IMG/VR virus record: IMGVR_UViG_3300042322_000122
Location: 1 to 26,264 of that record
Strand: one strand, 5' to 3'
DNA: 26,264 nt
DNA from: a virus
Numbering within the stretch: the first letter of the stretch is position 1; each line of letters starts with the position of its first letter. A program made the translations under genes and the position numbers. Of the stretch, positions 1 to 8,125 are shown one piece after another. The notes below the pieces were generated by a model. It saw nothing but the letters and a program-made list of their open reading frames with translations. It was not told the DNA's origin and did not search any database.

Positions 1-2151
1 GACTTCTTTGGCCCTGATGCCCTCCTTGGTGGACAGTACACGCCTTTTGACCTTGGCTTCCTTGAAGAGTCACTAAAGAACGCAGGAATTGAGTGGACCC
101 CTGCTGGGGTTATAGACAGCAAGGCCCTTGCTGATGAACTTCTTCCAAGATGGACAGCAGATGGCGGAGACGGGCCATTTGCTCTCAACCCAGATGGCAC
201 AAAGTACGCAACAAATAGCCTTGGACCATTATCTGAGTATCTTGAAGTTGAACTAACTGCATGGCATACAGCGGACGCAGACTCAGAAGCATCAGCAATG
301 ATTGTTCAGAAAATACTTGAGCGTGCAGCGGAAAGAGAAGACACTCCAAAACATCTACTTGACGTTGACAACCTTCCGAACGTTGTTACCGAGCGCAAAG
401 CAAGACACAAGCTGGAAATGGACAAGTACTTTGCCGACATGAAGCAGTACAAAATCGATAACGACGCATATGAAGCCTCTCAAACCGGAGAAAGACTTTC
501 TTCGGGAGAAACCCTTGGTGGCAAACCAGAAAAGACTGTCCGTATTGATGAACTTCTTGCTGACCCAGCAATGGCTGAAGAACTGCGCAAGAGAAGCGCA
601 GACGTAAAGGCGCTTTCTTATAGCGAAAGAGAAAAAAGGTTTACTGACCCCAACGACCCCGATGCTGTTTATGTGGTTCACTACGGAGCAACAACACTGG
701 AAGGTGGACAGCTAGACCCATCTCGTTCACGAGGGCAAGTAGGCGCAGGAATAGCCGGAAACACTCGTCAAATAAACGACGAGACAGCTAGGTATATGGT
801 TAGCAAGCGGGATGACGCAAAACGAGACCTTTCCATTTTGGAAGAAATGAAACGTCAGATTGAGGCTGACGGAATTATTGACTTTGAAGCAATCGCAGCA
901 ACCGACTCAAGGGATTCACTCAGGGCGGGAAGAGCAAGAATGCTGCTGGGCCTTAATCGTCGTAACCTTGACTATGAGCGCTCGACAATAACGCCATCCG
1001 ACTGGCAGTCCGCCAATCTAGATGGGGCCATCGATGACCAAAATAGAGTCATATCCAGACTTGATAAAGTTGCTGACCAATTAGTCGCAGATGACTACCA
1101 GTACACGAGTACGTACAGAGCCTCTTCGGCACAAGATTTGTTTGGTTCCTATGGAGGAAGATACGCAGAGAACGACTCTACAGAGTGGGGCGACGGAGCA
1201 GAGCGGTCGCCAGATACCGGGATTCATATATTTAGAGTAAAAATAGGCGAAGATGCAACCGAAGAAAATGCGGTTGGAGAGACACACCTAGTTGGCAAAC
1301 ACACGCCCATTGCTTCTCTTGTTGCTAGCAATGACGCATCGAACAAAAACCCTGCACTGGACACATGGACCGGATGGATGGACATGGCGATTGAGGCCGA
1401 CATCAAGAAGAGGTCAAGTACGACTGAAACAAGATTGTCCAGCGGAGAAGGCCCACGCTCAAAGAAGCCAAAGCGCGTCAAAAAGTACAAGGGCTACACA
1501 TTAAACGAGCCGGACAACCCAACCACCAAACCGGGAGAATATCCTGATGATGTAGTTGAGGCTGCCACAAAACACAGAGCCGAAATAGAAAAAGTAGAAG
1601 CGGAAATCACTAAACTCCTTATTGACCTTGCTGAAAAAAACAAGGCGAATATGGAAGGTCTTGATTTCAGGCTCAAAGCCCTAAAATCTCTAATTCGTAA
1701 AATAGCCGCAGAAAAAGACAGCGAGCATGGCGGCGACGCAGACAAAGCAGCAAAAGCAATGTCTGATGTTGTCAGATACACGATGTCCTACGAACCGGCG
1801 GATTACATTGCTGGCGTCAAGGACGTTATTGCCGAAATGCAAAAACTTGGGTATGACCTAAGAGTAAAGAACTACTGGAAGGGCGACGACCCATACCAGG
1901 GAATCAACGTTGCGGTAACCCACCCCAACGGAACCCAGTTTGAACTTCAATTCCACACTCCACAGTCCGTTGCTGATAAAGAAAAAATTCACTTAATCTA
2001 CGATAACTACAGAACAGAAACAGACCCTAAAAAGCGCTGGATTATGTACAACAGAATGGTAAGAATAGCCAACAAGATTGGTGTCCCAGTTCCGCCAGAT
2101 GAGTTGCTGGAAATTGGTATTGTTAAAGAACAGCCATTCACCCCGAGGTAA
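1..2151 (+). CDS. Modular protein, 5' truncated: DEDDh exonuclease - unknown domain - RelA/SpoT synthetase-like domain
   Basis: The frame is open from the first base, so the gene starts upstream of the window; the first ATG (298) lies inside the exonuclease domain and is not its start. Bases 1-297 encode a DnaQ/RNase T-like 3'-5' exonuclease: an ExoII-type PFDLGFL segment (Asp at 49-51) and an ExoIII HTADAD motif (His 265-267, Asp 280-282); ExoI is off the window. RLSSGE follows at 493-510, then a domain of about 300 residues opening with VYVVHYGA that I do not recognise, then RLSSGE again at 1432-1449. The C-terminal part is RelA/SpoT-like: an ATP-loop R-x-K-x3-S-x3-K (RLKALKSLIRK, from 1669), DVVRYTM, YQGIN (1894) and ELQFHT (1942). 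Such domains make or transfer pyrophosphate-nucleotides such as (p)ppGpp. Position before the capsid gene suggests a virion-associated or injected effector (inference). Domain calls are firm; role is not. Confidence 0.8.
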   Translation, partial: DFFGPDALLGGQYTPFDLGFLEESLKNAGIEWTPAGVIDSKALADELLPRWTADGGDGPFALNPDGTKYATNSLGPLSEYLEVELTAWHTADADSEASAMIVQKILERAAEREDTPKHLLDVDNLPNVVTERKARHKLEMDKYFADMKQYKIDNDAYEASQTGERLSSGETLGGKPEKTVRIDELLADPAMAEELRKRSADVKALSYSEREKRFTDPNDPDAVYVVHYGATTLEGGQLDPSRSRGQVGAGIAGNTRQINDETARYMVSKRDDAKRDLSILEEMKRQIEADGIIDFEAIAATDSRDSLRAGRARMLLGLNRRNLDYERSTITPSDWQSANLDGAIDDQNRVISRLDKVADQLVADDYQYTSTYRASSAQDLFGSYGGRYAENDSTEWGDGAERSPDTGIHIFRVKIGEDATEENAVGETHLVGKHTPIASLVASNDASNKNPALDTWTGWMDMAIEADIKKRSSTTETRLSSGEGPRSKKPKRVKKYKGYTLNEPDNPTTKPGEYPDDVVEAATKHRAEIEKVEAEITKLLIDLAEKNKANMEGLDFRLKALKSLIRKIAAEKDSEHGGDADKAAKAMSDVVRYTMSYEPADYIAGVKDVIAEMQKLGYDLRVKNYWKGDDPYQGINVAVTHPNGTQFELQFHTPQSVADKEKIHLIYDNYRTETDPKKRWIMYNRMVRIANKIGVPVPPDELLEIGIVKEQPFTPR

Positions 2152-2153
2152 TT

Positions 2154-2402
2154 ATGAAAAACAGATTCTTTACAAAAGGCGAAAACGTCAAACTATTCAT
2201 GTTGTCCGTAGATGACGAAAAAGAAGAACTCTATGAGTACTTTCTTTCCGATGGCAAGTGGGAAGAAACCGCAGACCTAATGAAAATCATAATTGACGGG
2301 TTTCAGGGAATAGAAGAAATAGACGAGAAAAAAGCGTCCGAATTATATAAAGACAAAGGCTTTGATAAAGCAATGTCTGGATTAGGTAATTCAGATGGCT
2401 GA
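2154..2402 (+). CDS. Small acidic protein of unknown function next to the RelA/SpoT-domain gene
   Basis: An 82-residue acidic protein starting two bases after the stop of the RelA/SpoT-domain gene; its own stop overlaps the next gene's ATG by eight bases, so it is probably translated by coupling. The sequence is Lys/Glu/Asp-rich with two hydrophobic stretches (VKLFMLSV and LMKIIIDGF), has no cysteine, and shows no signal peptide or membrane segment. I do not recognise a family. Its place directly after a toxin-like domain raises the possibility of an immunity or antitoxin partner, but nothing in its sequence proves this. It could equally be a small structural or accessory protein. Confidence 0.6.
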   Translation: MKNRFFTKGENVKLFMLSVDDEKEELYEYFLSDGKWEETADLMKIIIDGFQGIEEIDEKKASELYKDKGFDKAMSGLGNSDG

Positions 2403-3414
2403 CGAAAAACCAAAAGAAGAAGAATCCTCAAAGAGGGTTGCTGACGCTGCTAGGCGAGCCTATGAAACACGCATAGGCATAGGGCCGGAAGTCGACGATT
2501 CGTTTCGCCCTGTAAGTGGATACCTTGTGAACAGGTCGCAGGATGCCAAACGAAGAGTCATGGCTAAAAGCAATGTCCCGGAGGGCATGGCTGCGCCGTT
2601 CGAGACTTCTGACGCAGACCCGTCAGGCACGGACCTTTCCGTTCAGGGGGAGATAGAGGTCATCCTCAAGCCCGGAGTGGCTAAAAGAACTTCTTATACG
2701 CGAGGTGATGCTGTATCTACTGGCGGTAGAGCAGTGGCGATGAACTCGGACCAACAGGAAGACATCCTTAACGCAATAATTCACGATGACGGTCCTAACG
2801 CCAAGAAGACAATGGCAAGAACAATGCTTGGTCTTCTGAAAGCCTCACTAGACGATGACCACTCTGGGGTAACGGCACTTCCCGATTCGAAGGGGAGACT
2901 TACTCCTGTAGATAAAAAAGACCCATCTGCCCATGAAAGAAAAAACGAGTCCTACGAGGCAATGATTCTTGGTGGGTTTGATGCGGAAGATGTAGAAGGA
3001 ATTCATTTCCCTTATTCAAAAATACAGAAATTGGCCGAAGACGAAAGTGTTGTTGATTTCTTGAATAATAACTTCATCTCTTCACGTCTTAAAAAACTGA
3101 ACAACAGTGCGGAGTCAGCGAGAATATTCTCAAGTCTTCCATCGGCATCGGAAATGAAAACAGAATCAATAACGGCACTGAAAGAGTTCAGGGCTGCCAA
3201 GAAGATGAAAAAGATGTACGAAGGGATTGGGGTTGACTATATAAAAATATCCCACCCAACCGGAGTAAATATTGAAGACCCAAGAACCTATGACAGAAAC
3301 GCATCGCCACTTGCCGATGTGGAGTCAATACTTAAAGCAAAAATAACCAAAGAAGTAGATGAAGAAATACAGAAGTTGTTTAAAAAGAAGTCCGGCATGA
3401 AGGAAGAGAAGTAA
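2395..3414 (+). CDS. Phage protein of unknown function from the head-gene region (GEIEVILKP motif)
   Basis: A 339-residue soluble protein, overlapping the previous gene by eight bases and the next by one (TAATG). From about residue 15 it reads RVADAARRAYETRIGIG, then RPVSGYLV, GEIEVILKPGVAKRT, SYTRGDAVSTGG and AVAMNS. I associate this pattern with a domain seen in large head-region proteins of actinobacteriophages, without a known activity; this is memory of the family, not a search. The middle and C-terminal parts are helical and charged, and the last 40 residues are Lys/Glu-rich. There are no cysteines and no transmembrane segment. A nucleotide-using or ADP-ribosyltransferase-like fold is conceivable, but I see no convincing catalytic motif. 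Confidence 0.65.
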   Translation: MADEKPKEEESSKRVADAARRAYETRIGIGPEVDDSFRPVSGYLVNRSQDAKRRVMAKSNVPEGMAAPFETSDADPSGTDLSVQGEIEVILKPGVAKRTSYTRGDAVSTGGRAVAMNSDQQEDILNAIIHDDGPNAKKTMARTMLGLLKASLDDDHSGVTALPDSKGRLTPVDKKDPSAHERKNESYEAMILGGFDAEDVEGIHFPYSKIQKLAEDESVVDFLNNNFISSRLKKLNNSAESARIFSSLPSASEMKTESITALKEFRAAKKMKKMYEGIGVDYIKISHPTGVNIEDPRTYDRNASPLADVESILKAKITKEVDEEIQKLFKKKSGMKEEK

Positions 3415-3854
3415 TGGGCGCTGTATTGGTTGGGACCGCTGGAGACAAGAAGCTCTATTACGTTGTTGATTCTAAGGACCCATCAAAGGATGGGATAGTT
3501 GAAGACCCGGATGGTTCCACGCACGAGATTTCCTTTTTCTCCTACATAGGAAAAACAACAAACATACGCCCGCTGAGGTCTACTGAGTTTCACAAGTTCC
3601 TATGGAACGAGCCCGAAGAAAAAGACAAAAGGCGCTGGATGGAAGTTTTTATTCAAAAGCTTGACGACCCTGACAAAAACATGATGGAAGGTGTTGCTGT
3701 TCAAGAATCAACAGGCAAGGCCAGAAAAAAGAAAACAAAGATTGACAGCAAGGTAAATGCGTTTATTAACAATAATCACGTTAATAATTCTTCTGGTCTT
3801 CAGTTTTCGACTAAAATGGTAGTATCTGATAGCAAACGCGCGCAAAAGAATTAA
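3414..3854 (+). CDS. Hypothetical protein
   Basis: A 146-residue protein whose ATG shares its A with the preceding TAA (TAATG), a sign of translational coupling. The N-terminal part (VLVGTAGDKKLYYVVDSKD) looks like beta-strands. The middle carries RRWMEVFIQKLDDPDKN, and the C-terminal third is basic with a KARKKKTKID cluster followed by an Asn-rich stretch. No family recognised; no cysteines, signal peptide or membrane helix. The basic tail could bind nucleic acid or another virion protein, which is only a guess. It belongs to the same run of head-region genes as its neighbours. Confidence 0.6.
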   Translation: MGAVLVGTAGDKKLYYVVDSKDPSKDGIVEDPDGSTHEISFFSYIGKTTNIRPLRSTEFHKFLWNEPEEKDKRRWMEVFIQKLDDPDKNMMEGVAVQESTGKARKKKTKIDSKVNAFINNNHVNNSSGLQFSTKMVVSDSKRAQKN

Positions 3855-3869
3855 ACAGGACGGAACGAA

Positions 3870-4523
3870 ATGTCAATAGATTATTCGGAAAAAGCTGCCG
3901 GTGAAGGAGTCCTCCCCGACTTTCTGCCGCAGGAGAATATAACTGGCGACGTCCTCAAGGGTCGTGGTCCACGTAGAGGAAACCTGGAAAGACTCTTGCG
4001 TTACTGGCGACCAATCATGCGCAAAGAGGGTGGGTTTACCCGTTGCCGTGTTATTTTGGCTAACCATCCTGAGCTTTTTCCACTTGAACGCATTTGTGCT
4101 TGGTTGCATCATGAAACTACTGGTCTTTGGCCCAATGAGGGTTGCCACCATCCTGGCATGAAAAACTGCAAAGGCAAGTTGAGAAAACTCATGACCAGCG
4201 ATGCGGCCTTCCGTAAGAAGTTAAACAACCTTGACAATGTCCGTATTCCTGGTGGGAAGAAGTCCGCAATGGCGGAAGATGACGTGGACCACTTTTACAG
4301 CATGCATGACCACTCAAAAATGGGCGAAGATAAACCTGTGGTAACAGAAGATGACATTATTCATGCAATGAAAGTTCTTTCTGATTTTGTTGAAATGGAA
4401 AAAGGTTTTGCCGAGTACCTTCGTGATGAAGAGAACTGGGAAATCGAAGGAGAAGATGTGGATGGCAAAATAAAAACTTTCCCATTTTCTTCTATCGAAA
4501 GAAAGAGCGACTGCTGCGGATAA
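3870..4523 (+). CDS. Conserved-type phage protein with RYWRPIMRKEGG / HHETTGLWPNEG segment
   Basis: A 217-residue protein starting at an ATG with a good upstream ribosome site (AGGACGGA about five bases before it). Residues about 36-90 form a dense block (GNLERLLRYWRP, GGFTRCRVILANHPEL, ICAWLHHETTGLWPNEG) rich in Trp, His, Cys and Arg. It looks strongly constrained and I associate it with uncharacterised actinobacteriophage head-region proteins. Cysteine and histidine positions (RCRVI, RICAWLHH, GCHH, NCKG) could bind metal. The C-terminal half is acidic with another His cluster (DDVDHFYSMHDHSKMG) and ends in DCCG. No enzyme family recognised; role unknown. Confidence 0.7.
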   Translation: MSIDYSEKAAGEGVLPDFLPQENITGDVLKGRGPRRGNLERLLRYWRPIMRKEGGFTRCRVILANHPELFPLERICAWLHHETTGLWPNEGCHHPGMKNCKGKLRKLMTSDAAFRKKLNNLDNVRIPGGKKSAMAEDDVDHFYSMHDHSKMGEDKPVVTEDDIIHAMKVLSDFVEMEKGFAEYLRDEENWEIEGEDVDGKIKTFPFSSIERKSDCCG

Positions 4524-4526
4524 GCA

Positions 4527-6530
4527 ATGACGATTGATTCATGTTGTGACGATAGGCCCACACGCGTAACGAGGGTCATACTGGGGGCTTCTGTAGAGAG
4601 AAGCAGGCCTGCCATTGTCAAAACAGCAATGGCTAATACAAAATTGGTCATTGACTACAAGGCTGCCTCCAATCGTAGCGGCACTATAAGAAACTTTTCT
4701 AGCAGCAGAAACGCCATAAATGGTTCATACAGAGTAAAATCTGCCGCTTTAAGTACGCTGGCTTCTTTGGCTATACCTGGTGACAGTGACCCAATACGTT
4801 CCCCTATACGTTCGACCATCTACAGAACCCTTACTCCAGGCAAGCCCGGAATACCTGGAAGCATGCCTATGAAGCCAAACCGTGGCTACCGGTGTCCAGA
4901 GGGGTACCAGTACGGCGGAAGATTTACTGACTCCAGGCTTTCTACTTGTGGTTTGAAACTTTTTGACATTCCAAGCCCTCTTGGTTTAGCACTTTCTGCA
5001 ATAAGAAAGGGCTTTCGCTCCCTAAAACCAGAAAGAGTAACCGGCGGAGTTCTTGGCGGCGTTCCCGGACCGGGAGACCCAACGGTACGCAGAGACCCCA
5101 ACGTTGTTATACCTAAGGTTTCCACTTTTAACCGTGCAGCATTTCTTGAACAAATCAAACAAATGATTAACGGCCTAAGCACCGCTCAGTCACCAACGGC
5201 AAGAATGGTGAGACGAGATGGTTTCGTGCTTGAACCAGTCGTGCCGGCACGTGTTTTGCGCTCGATTCCAGACAACAGAGACATGGAAGGTGCTGCCTAC
5301 CTCCTTTCGGTTGTTAACGCTAAAGGTTTTGGAAAAGAAGAAATAGGGATGCTCTCCAATACCGGAGTTAAATCTGTAACGTTTGTTCTTCCTGGGGGCT
5401 CAACAATATCCCTTGCTAAGGCCAGAGACCTAACTGTTGGTGAAAGAAGAAAACTCGGAAAAACAATACGCACCGCAGAGTCAATGGCAACACCAAACGA
5501 CCCTACAGGTAACATGAAATACATAGCCGACCAAATGGGTGACGGTATTGCTTATTCTGAATCTTTTACAAACATAAAGAACCCTAACGAAATAATAAAC
5601 GGCAAACCTAAGTGGGTTAACTACGCTTTCTCTAAAGCAAACATGCCCAAAAAACCAGAACCAGAAACCGCTAGAGAAACAGTAAGCAATGCTGCGGCCG
5701 GTAAGAAAATAAAGTCCATAGATGCTGCCATCGAGCATCTTGCAAACGGTGGAAGTCTTTCTCAAATCTCTCCAGAGATATTAGCCAAAGTTTTAGCTAG
5801 AAAAGACCTTGTTCAGCTTCAAAAGTTAAACAATAACCAATCTATAGTAATTATAAATGGTCAAAAATATATCTTATACTCCCCCAAATCGGAGTACGCA
5901 CATCTTGCGGAAAGATTTGCGTCTGACGTCCAGCAACATCTGCGCCTTGAGTCTCCGGACGTCTACCTAGTGGGTGGCGAGGGAAACAAAAGAAAATACC
6001 TCATGCAAAATGTTGAGTCCGCACTGCCTGGCTCTGTATTTAATCCAAACGCAAAGATGGCCGACTTCAAGCAACAAGATGTTGCAAAGATGCTGGTTGC
6101 CGACTTCCTTACGGACCAAAGAAAAAGAGACCTTGCCTCTATTAGTGCGCTAACAACCCCTGACGGTGAAGTGCCAATGTTCGGACAAAACCCAACATCA
6201 GGCCTAACCGATTTAAGCAAAATAGAAATAACAAAGCGCATGAAAATGGCTATAGATGATTTTTACAACTCTGGAACCCAGGTTGACTATTCTGAATATT
6301 ACTTATCTCTAAAGATTGAGCAACAGCTTGCTTTCAGGAGAGCCATAGAACAGTCAATAACTAGAGCAAAGTCATTTAGGGTTGCTGAACTAAAGAGAAA
6401 ACTTAACGCAGACGGACTTTCGCAAGGCGAAATCAACCATTTCAAAATTCTTGAAAAAATATACGACTCTCGTCTTGCTGTTTTGGCTTCTAGTAAAAAA
6501 ATGCTTCTCAACTACTTGAAGGGCATCTAA
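4527..6530 (+). CDS. Large head-region protein with a Cys motif and a possible degenerate kinase-like C-terminal domain
   Basis: A 667-residue protein following the previous stop by three bases and overlapping the next gene in TAATG. The start is uncertain: the ATG at 4527 has only a weak GGATAAG before it, and an internal ATG at 4629 (MANTKLVIDY) is possible. Residues about 120-150 hold a two-cysteine motif (RCPEGYQYGGRFTDS then STCG) followed by FDIPSPLG, which I have seen in related phage proteins. The region around 340-500 contains INGQKYILYSPKS, AERFASDVQQHL, VYLVGG and VAKMLVADFLTDQRKRD. Their order loosely recalls HipA/PI-kinase-type folds (Lys strand, helix, hinge, adfl..DR loop), but catalytic residues are not clear. 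Treated as a head-associated protein of unknown function. Confidence 0.7.
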   Translation: MTIDSCCDDRPTRVTRVILGASVERSRPAIVKTAMANTKLVIDYKAASNRSGTIRNFSSSRNAINGSYRVKSAALSTLASLAIPGDSDPIRSPIRSTIYRTLTPGKPGIPGSMPMKPNRGYRCPEGYQYGGRFTDSRLSTCGLKLFDIPSPLGLALSAIRKGFRSLKPERVTGGVLGGVPGPGDPTVRRDPNVVIPKVSTFNRAAFLEQIKQMINGLSTAQSPTARMVRRDGFVLEPVVPARVLRSIPDNRDMEGAAYLLSVVNAKGFGKEEIGMLSNTGVKSVTFVLPGGSTISLAKARDLTVGERRKLGKTIRTAESMATPNDPTGNMKYIADQMGDGIAYSESFTNIKNPNEIINGKPKWVNYAFSKANMPKKPEPETARETVSNAAAGKKIKSIDAAIEHLANGGSLSQISPEILAKVLARKDLVQLQKLNNNQSIVIINGQKYILYSPKSEYAHLAERFASDVQQHLRLESPDVYLVGGEGNKRKYLMQNVESALPGSVFNPNAKMADFKQQDVAKMLVADFLTDQRKRDLASISALTTPDGEVPMFGQNPTSGLTDLSKIEITKRMKMAIDDFYNSGTQVDYSEYYLSLKIEQQLAFRRAIEQSITRAKSFRVAELKRKLNADGLSQGEINHFKILEKIYDSRLAVLASSKKMLLNYLKGI

Positions 6531-7240
6531 TGGACCTCTTCTCTGTTCTTTACGACCCATCAACATCATCCCCATTTGGTATAGAGGTAGAACATTTCGA
6601 TGGAACAAAATCCCTTCACGGCCTAAGTACCGCTGGAAGGAGCTGGGCAAATAATGGCGTTACTCCGGAAAGAGTAATACGGACAGGGTTTGCCCCCTAC
6701 ACGAAGTCGGCTCAAGAAACAATAGAACCCGCTATAGACGGAAACGTTGTTCTTTCACTTGAGGAAATAAGGAAGCACGTAAACCCAGAGCTCGTTTATA
6801 TTGGCAGGATTGTAAAAACTAGAGACTCAGATACTCCGCGCAAAAGCTTTACCATGTCGATGTCCCCAAATCTTTCAAAATCTAGAATTATTGATTACCT
6901 TGCTTCAAAATTTTCAATGTCCCTAACCCAGTCATCTGCCATCAACGAAGTAAAGTCGGCAAACATCGGATTCAGCAGCAAGTTAAACACCCTCAAAACG
7001 ACAAGCGAAGACCCTTCAAAAATGTGGTTGGTTGACCGTGTTGGCTCAATATTGGGCAGAGGACAAATGCGAAGGATTGGCACAAAAGTGAATCCTGACA
7101 AATCTAGTATTTATTCTAAAAACAGCAGAATAAACAGAAGAGTTAAATCCTTGATTGGTAACGAAGAAACAGACCTGAGCAATTACCCGGTTACTGAAAG
7201 AATAAACATTTCAAGCCTGGAAAGATTCAAGAGGGCATAA
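6530..7240 (+). CDS. Hypothetical protein of the head-region operon
   Basis: A 236-residue protein coupled to the upstream gene by a TAATG overlap. It opens MDLFSVLYDPSTSSPFGIEVEHFDG, continues with GLSTAGRSWANNG and a long middle part with mixed strands and helices, and ends in a basic segment (INRRVKSLIG, ERFKRA). It contains no cysteine at all, unlike the genes on either side. No family recognised. Serine and basic residues are abundant and there is no membrane segment. Close spacing (two bases to the next gene) suggests it works with, or is packaged with, its neighbours. Confidence 0.65.
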   Translation: MDLFSVLYDPSTSSPFGIEVEHFDGTKSLHGLSTAGRSWANNGVTPERVIRTGFAPYTKSAQETIEPAIDGNVVLSLEEIRKHVNPELVYIGRIVKTRDSDTPRKSFTMSMSPNLSKSRIIDYLASKFSMSLTQSSAINEVKSANIGFSSKLNTLKTTSEDPSKMWLVDRVGSILGRGQMRRIGTKVNPDKSSIYSKNSRINRRVKSLIGNEETDLSNYPVTERINISSLERFKRA

Positions 7241-7242
7241 TC

Positions 7243-7962
7243 GTGGCCGAGAAGAAAAGATACAAAGCCCCCAAGTTCCAAAAGGCAGACGCAGAGAAGC
7301 TGGCAACCGCAATAGGCTGTTCTGGCTCTCACCAGGATGCAGATGGCAAATGGCTGCCGTGTGCAACAGAAGAAGAGATGCAAAAACTCTCAATGGATGC
7401 TGAGCCAGATAAAAAACCTATTGGTTTTTATGACAAAAAAGAAGGCAAGCCTAAAAGAAAAAAGCGTGGTAAAAGAAAACGCTATATCGACGACGAATGG
7501 GAAAATTTAAAACAGCGGGCTCCTCTTGGTTTTGATACGCTTCCAGACGGAAGCCTTGTGTCTGGCAACAACCCACCCCTCCCAGCAGTCGGAGAGACCG
7601 TTACTGCTTTTGGCGGAGGAGTAATCCCAGGAATAACTAACTCTGGAAGCAAGTCCGCTTACGAAGAGGCGACAGACATAAAGGCAGGACGGGCTACAGG
7701 TCCTGAATATGTTAGAGACAACGACCCAGATGTTTTTATAGACCCAGAATCTGCAAGATTTAGGTCAAGACAACTTGGATGCATTGGAATAAGCAGAAGA
7801 ATCTCTAAAACCGGACGAGCCGTTTGGATGCCTTGCACCAATATGAGTGACTATTCAAGGGTTTCTGGCTCTACATCATTGGGTCGTAGAGGTCAAAGAC
7901 GAGACATGGAAAACACTGTTAGAACAATAGTGTCTAGAGAACTCAAGAAAAACAAAAAATAG
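7243..7962 (+). CDS. Head-region protein with two GC...PC motif repeats
   Basis: A 239-residue protein read from a GTG two bases after the previous stop; no better start is visible. Near residues 25-45 it has IGCSGSHQDADGKWLPC, and near 165-190 a second copy, LGCIGISRRISKTGRAVWMPC, each with GC, a spacer, [KRV]W[LM]PC and a following [ED]-rich or Ser segment. The paired cysteines could form a metal site or disulfide. Between them are a strongly basic stretch (KPKRKKRGKRKR) and a Gly/Pro-rich linker (NNPPLPAVGETVTAFGGG). I recall similar GC..PC motifs in actinobacteriophage head-region proteins, without known function. It is the last gene before the capsid leader. Confidence 0.7.
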   Translation: MAEKKRYKAPKFQKADAEKLATAIGCSGSHQDADGKWLPCATEEEMQKLSMDAEPDKKPIGFYDKKEGKPKRKKRGKRKRYIDDEWENLKQRAPLGFDTLPDGSLVSGNNPPLPAVGETVTAFGGGVIPGITNSGSKSAYEEATDIKAGRATGPEYVRDNDPDVFIDPESARFRSRQLGCIGISRRISKTGRAVWMPCTNMSDYSRVSGSTSLGRRGQRRDMENTVRTIVSRELKKNKK

Positions 7963-8125
7963 AAATCACATTGTTCGTAGAAGTATTTACGCACAATAGT
8001 TACTAAATATTGTTAGTTCCACTATTGATGGGGAAATTCTGTTATTTTTGATAGTTAAGGGCTGGGTGCTCACCTAAGTCGCAGTTAACCATCCACAAAT
8101 AATCTCACAAGAGGTAGGAAAAAAT
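7963..8125 (+). promoter_or_regulatory. Leader of the capsid gene, probable promoter region
   Basis: The 163 non-coding bases in front of the capsid gene are AT-rich and the only sizeable gap in the first 8 kb. They contain ACAATAGTTAC at 7993-8003, nearly identical to the box ahead of the reductase gene. A spaced inverted repeat, CAATAGT (7994-8000) and ACTATTG (8021-8027), is also present. The capsid ribosome site is GAGGTAGG shortly before the ATG. I could not fix a -35/-10 pair with confidence. A dedicated leader plus terminator argues that the capsid message is made as its own abundant transcript. Confidence 0.45.
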
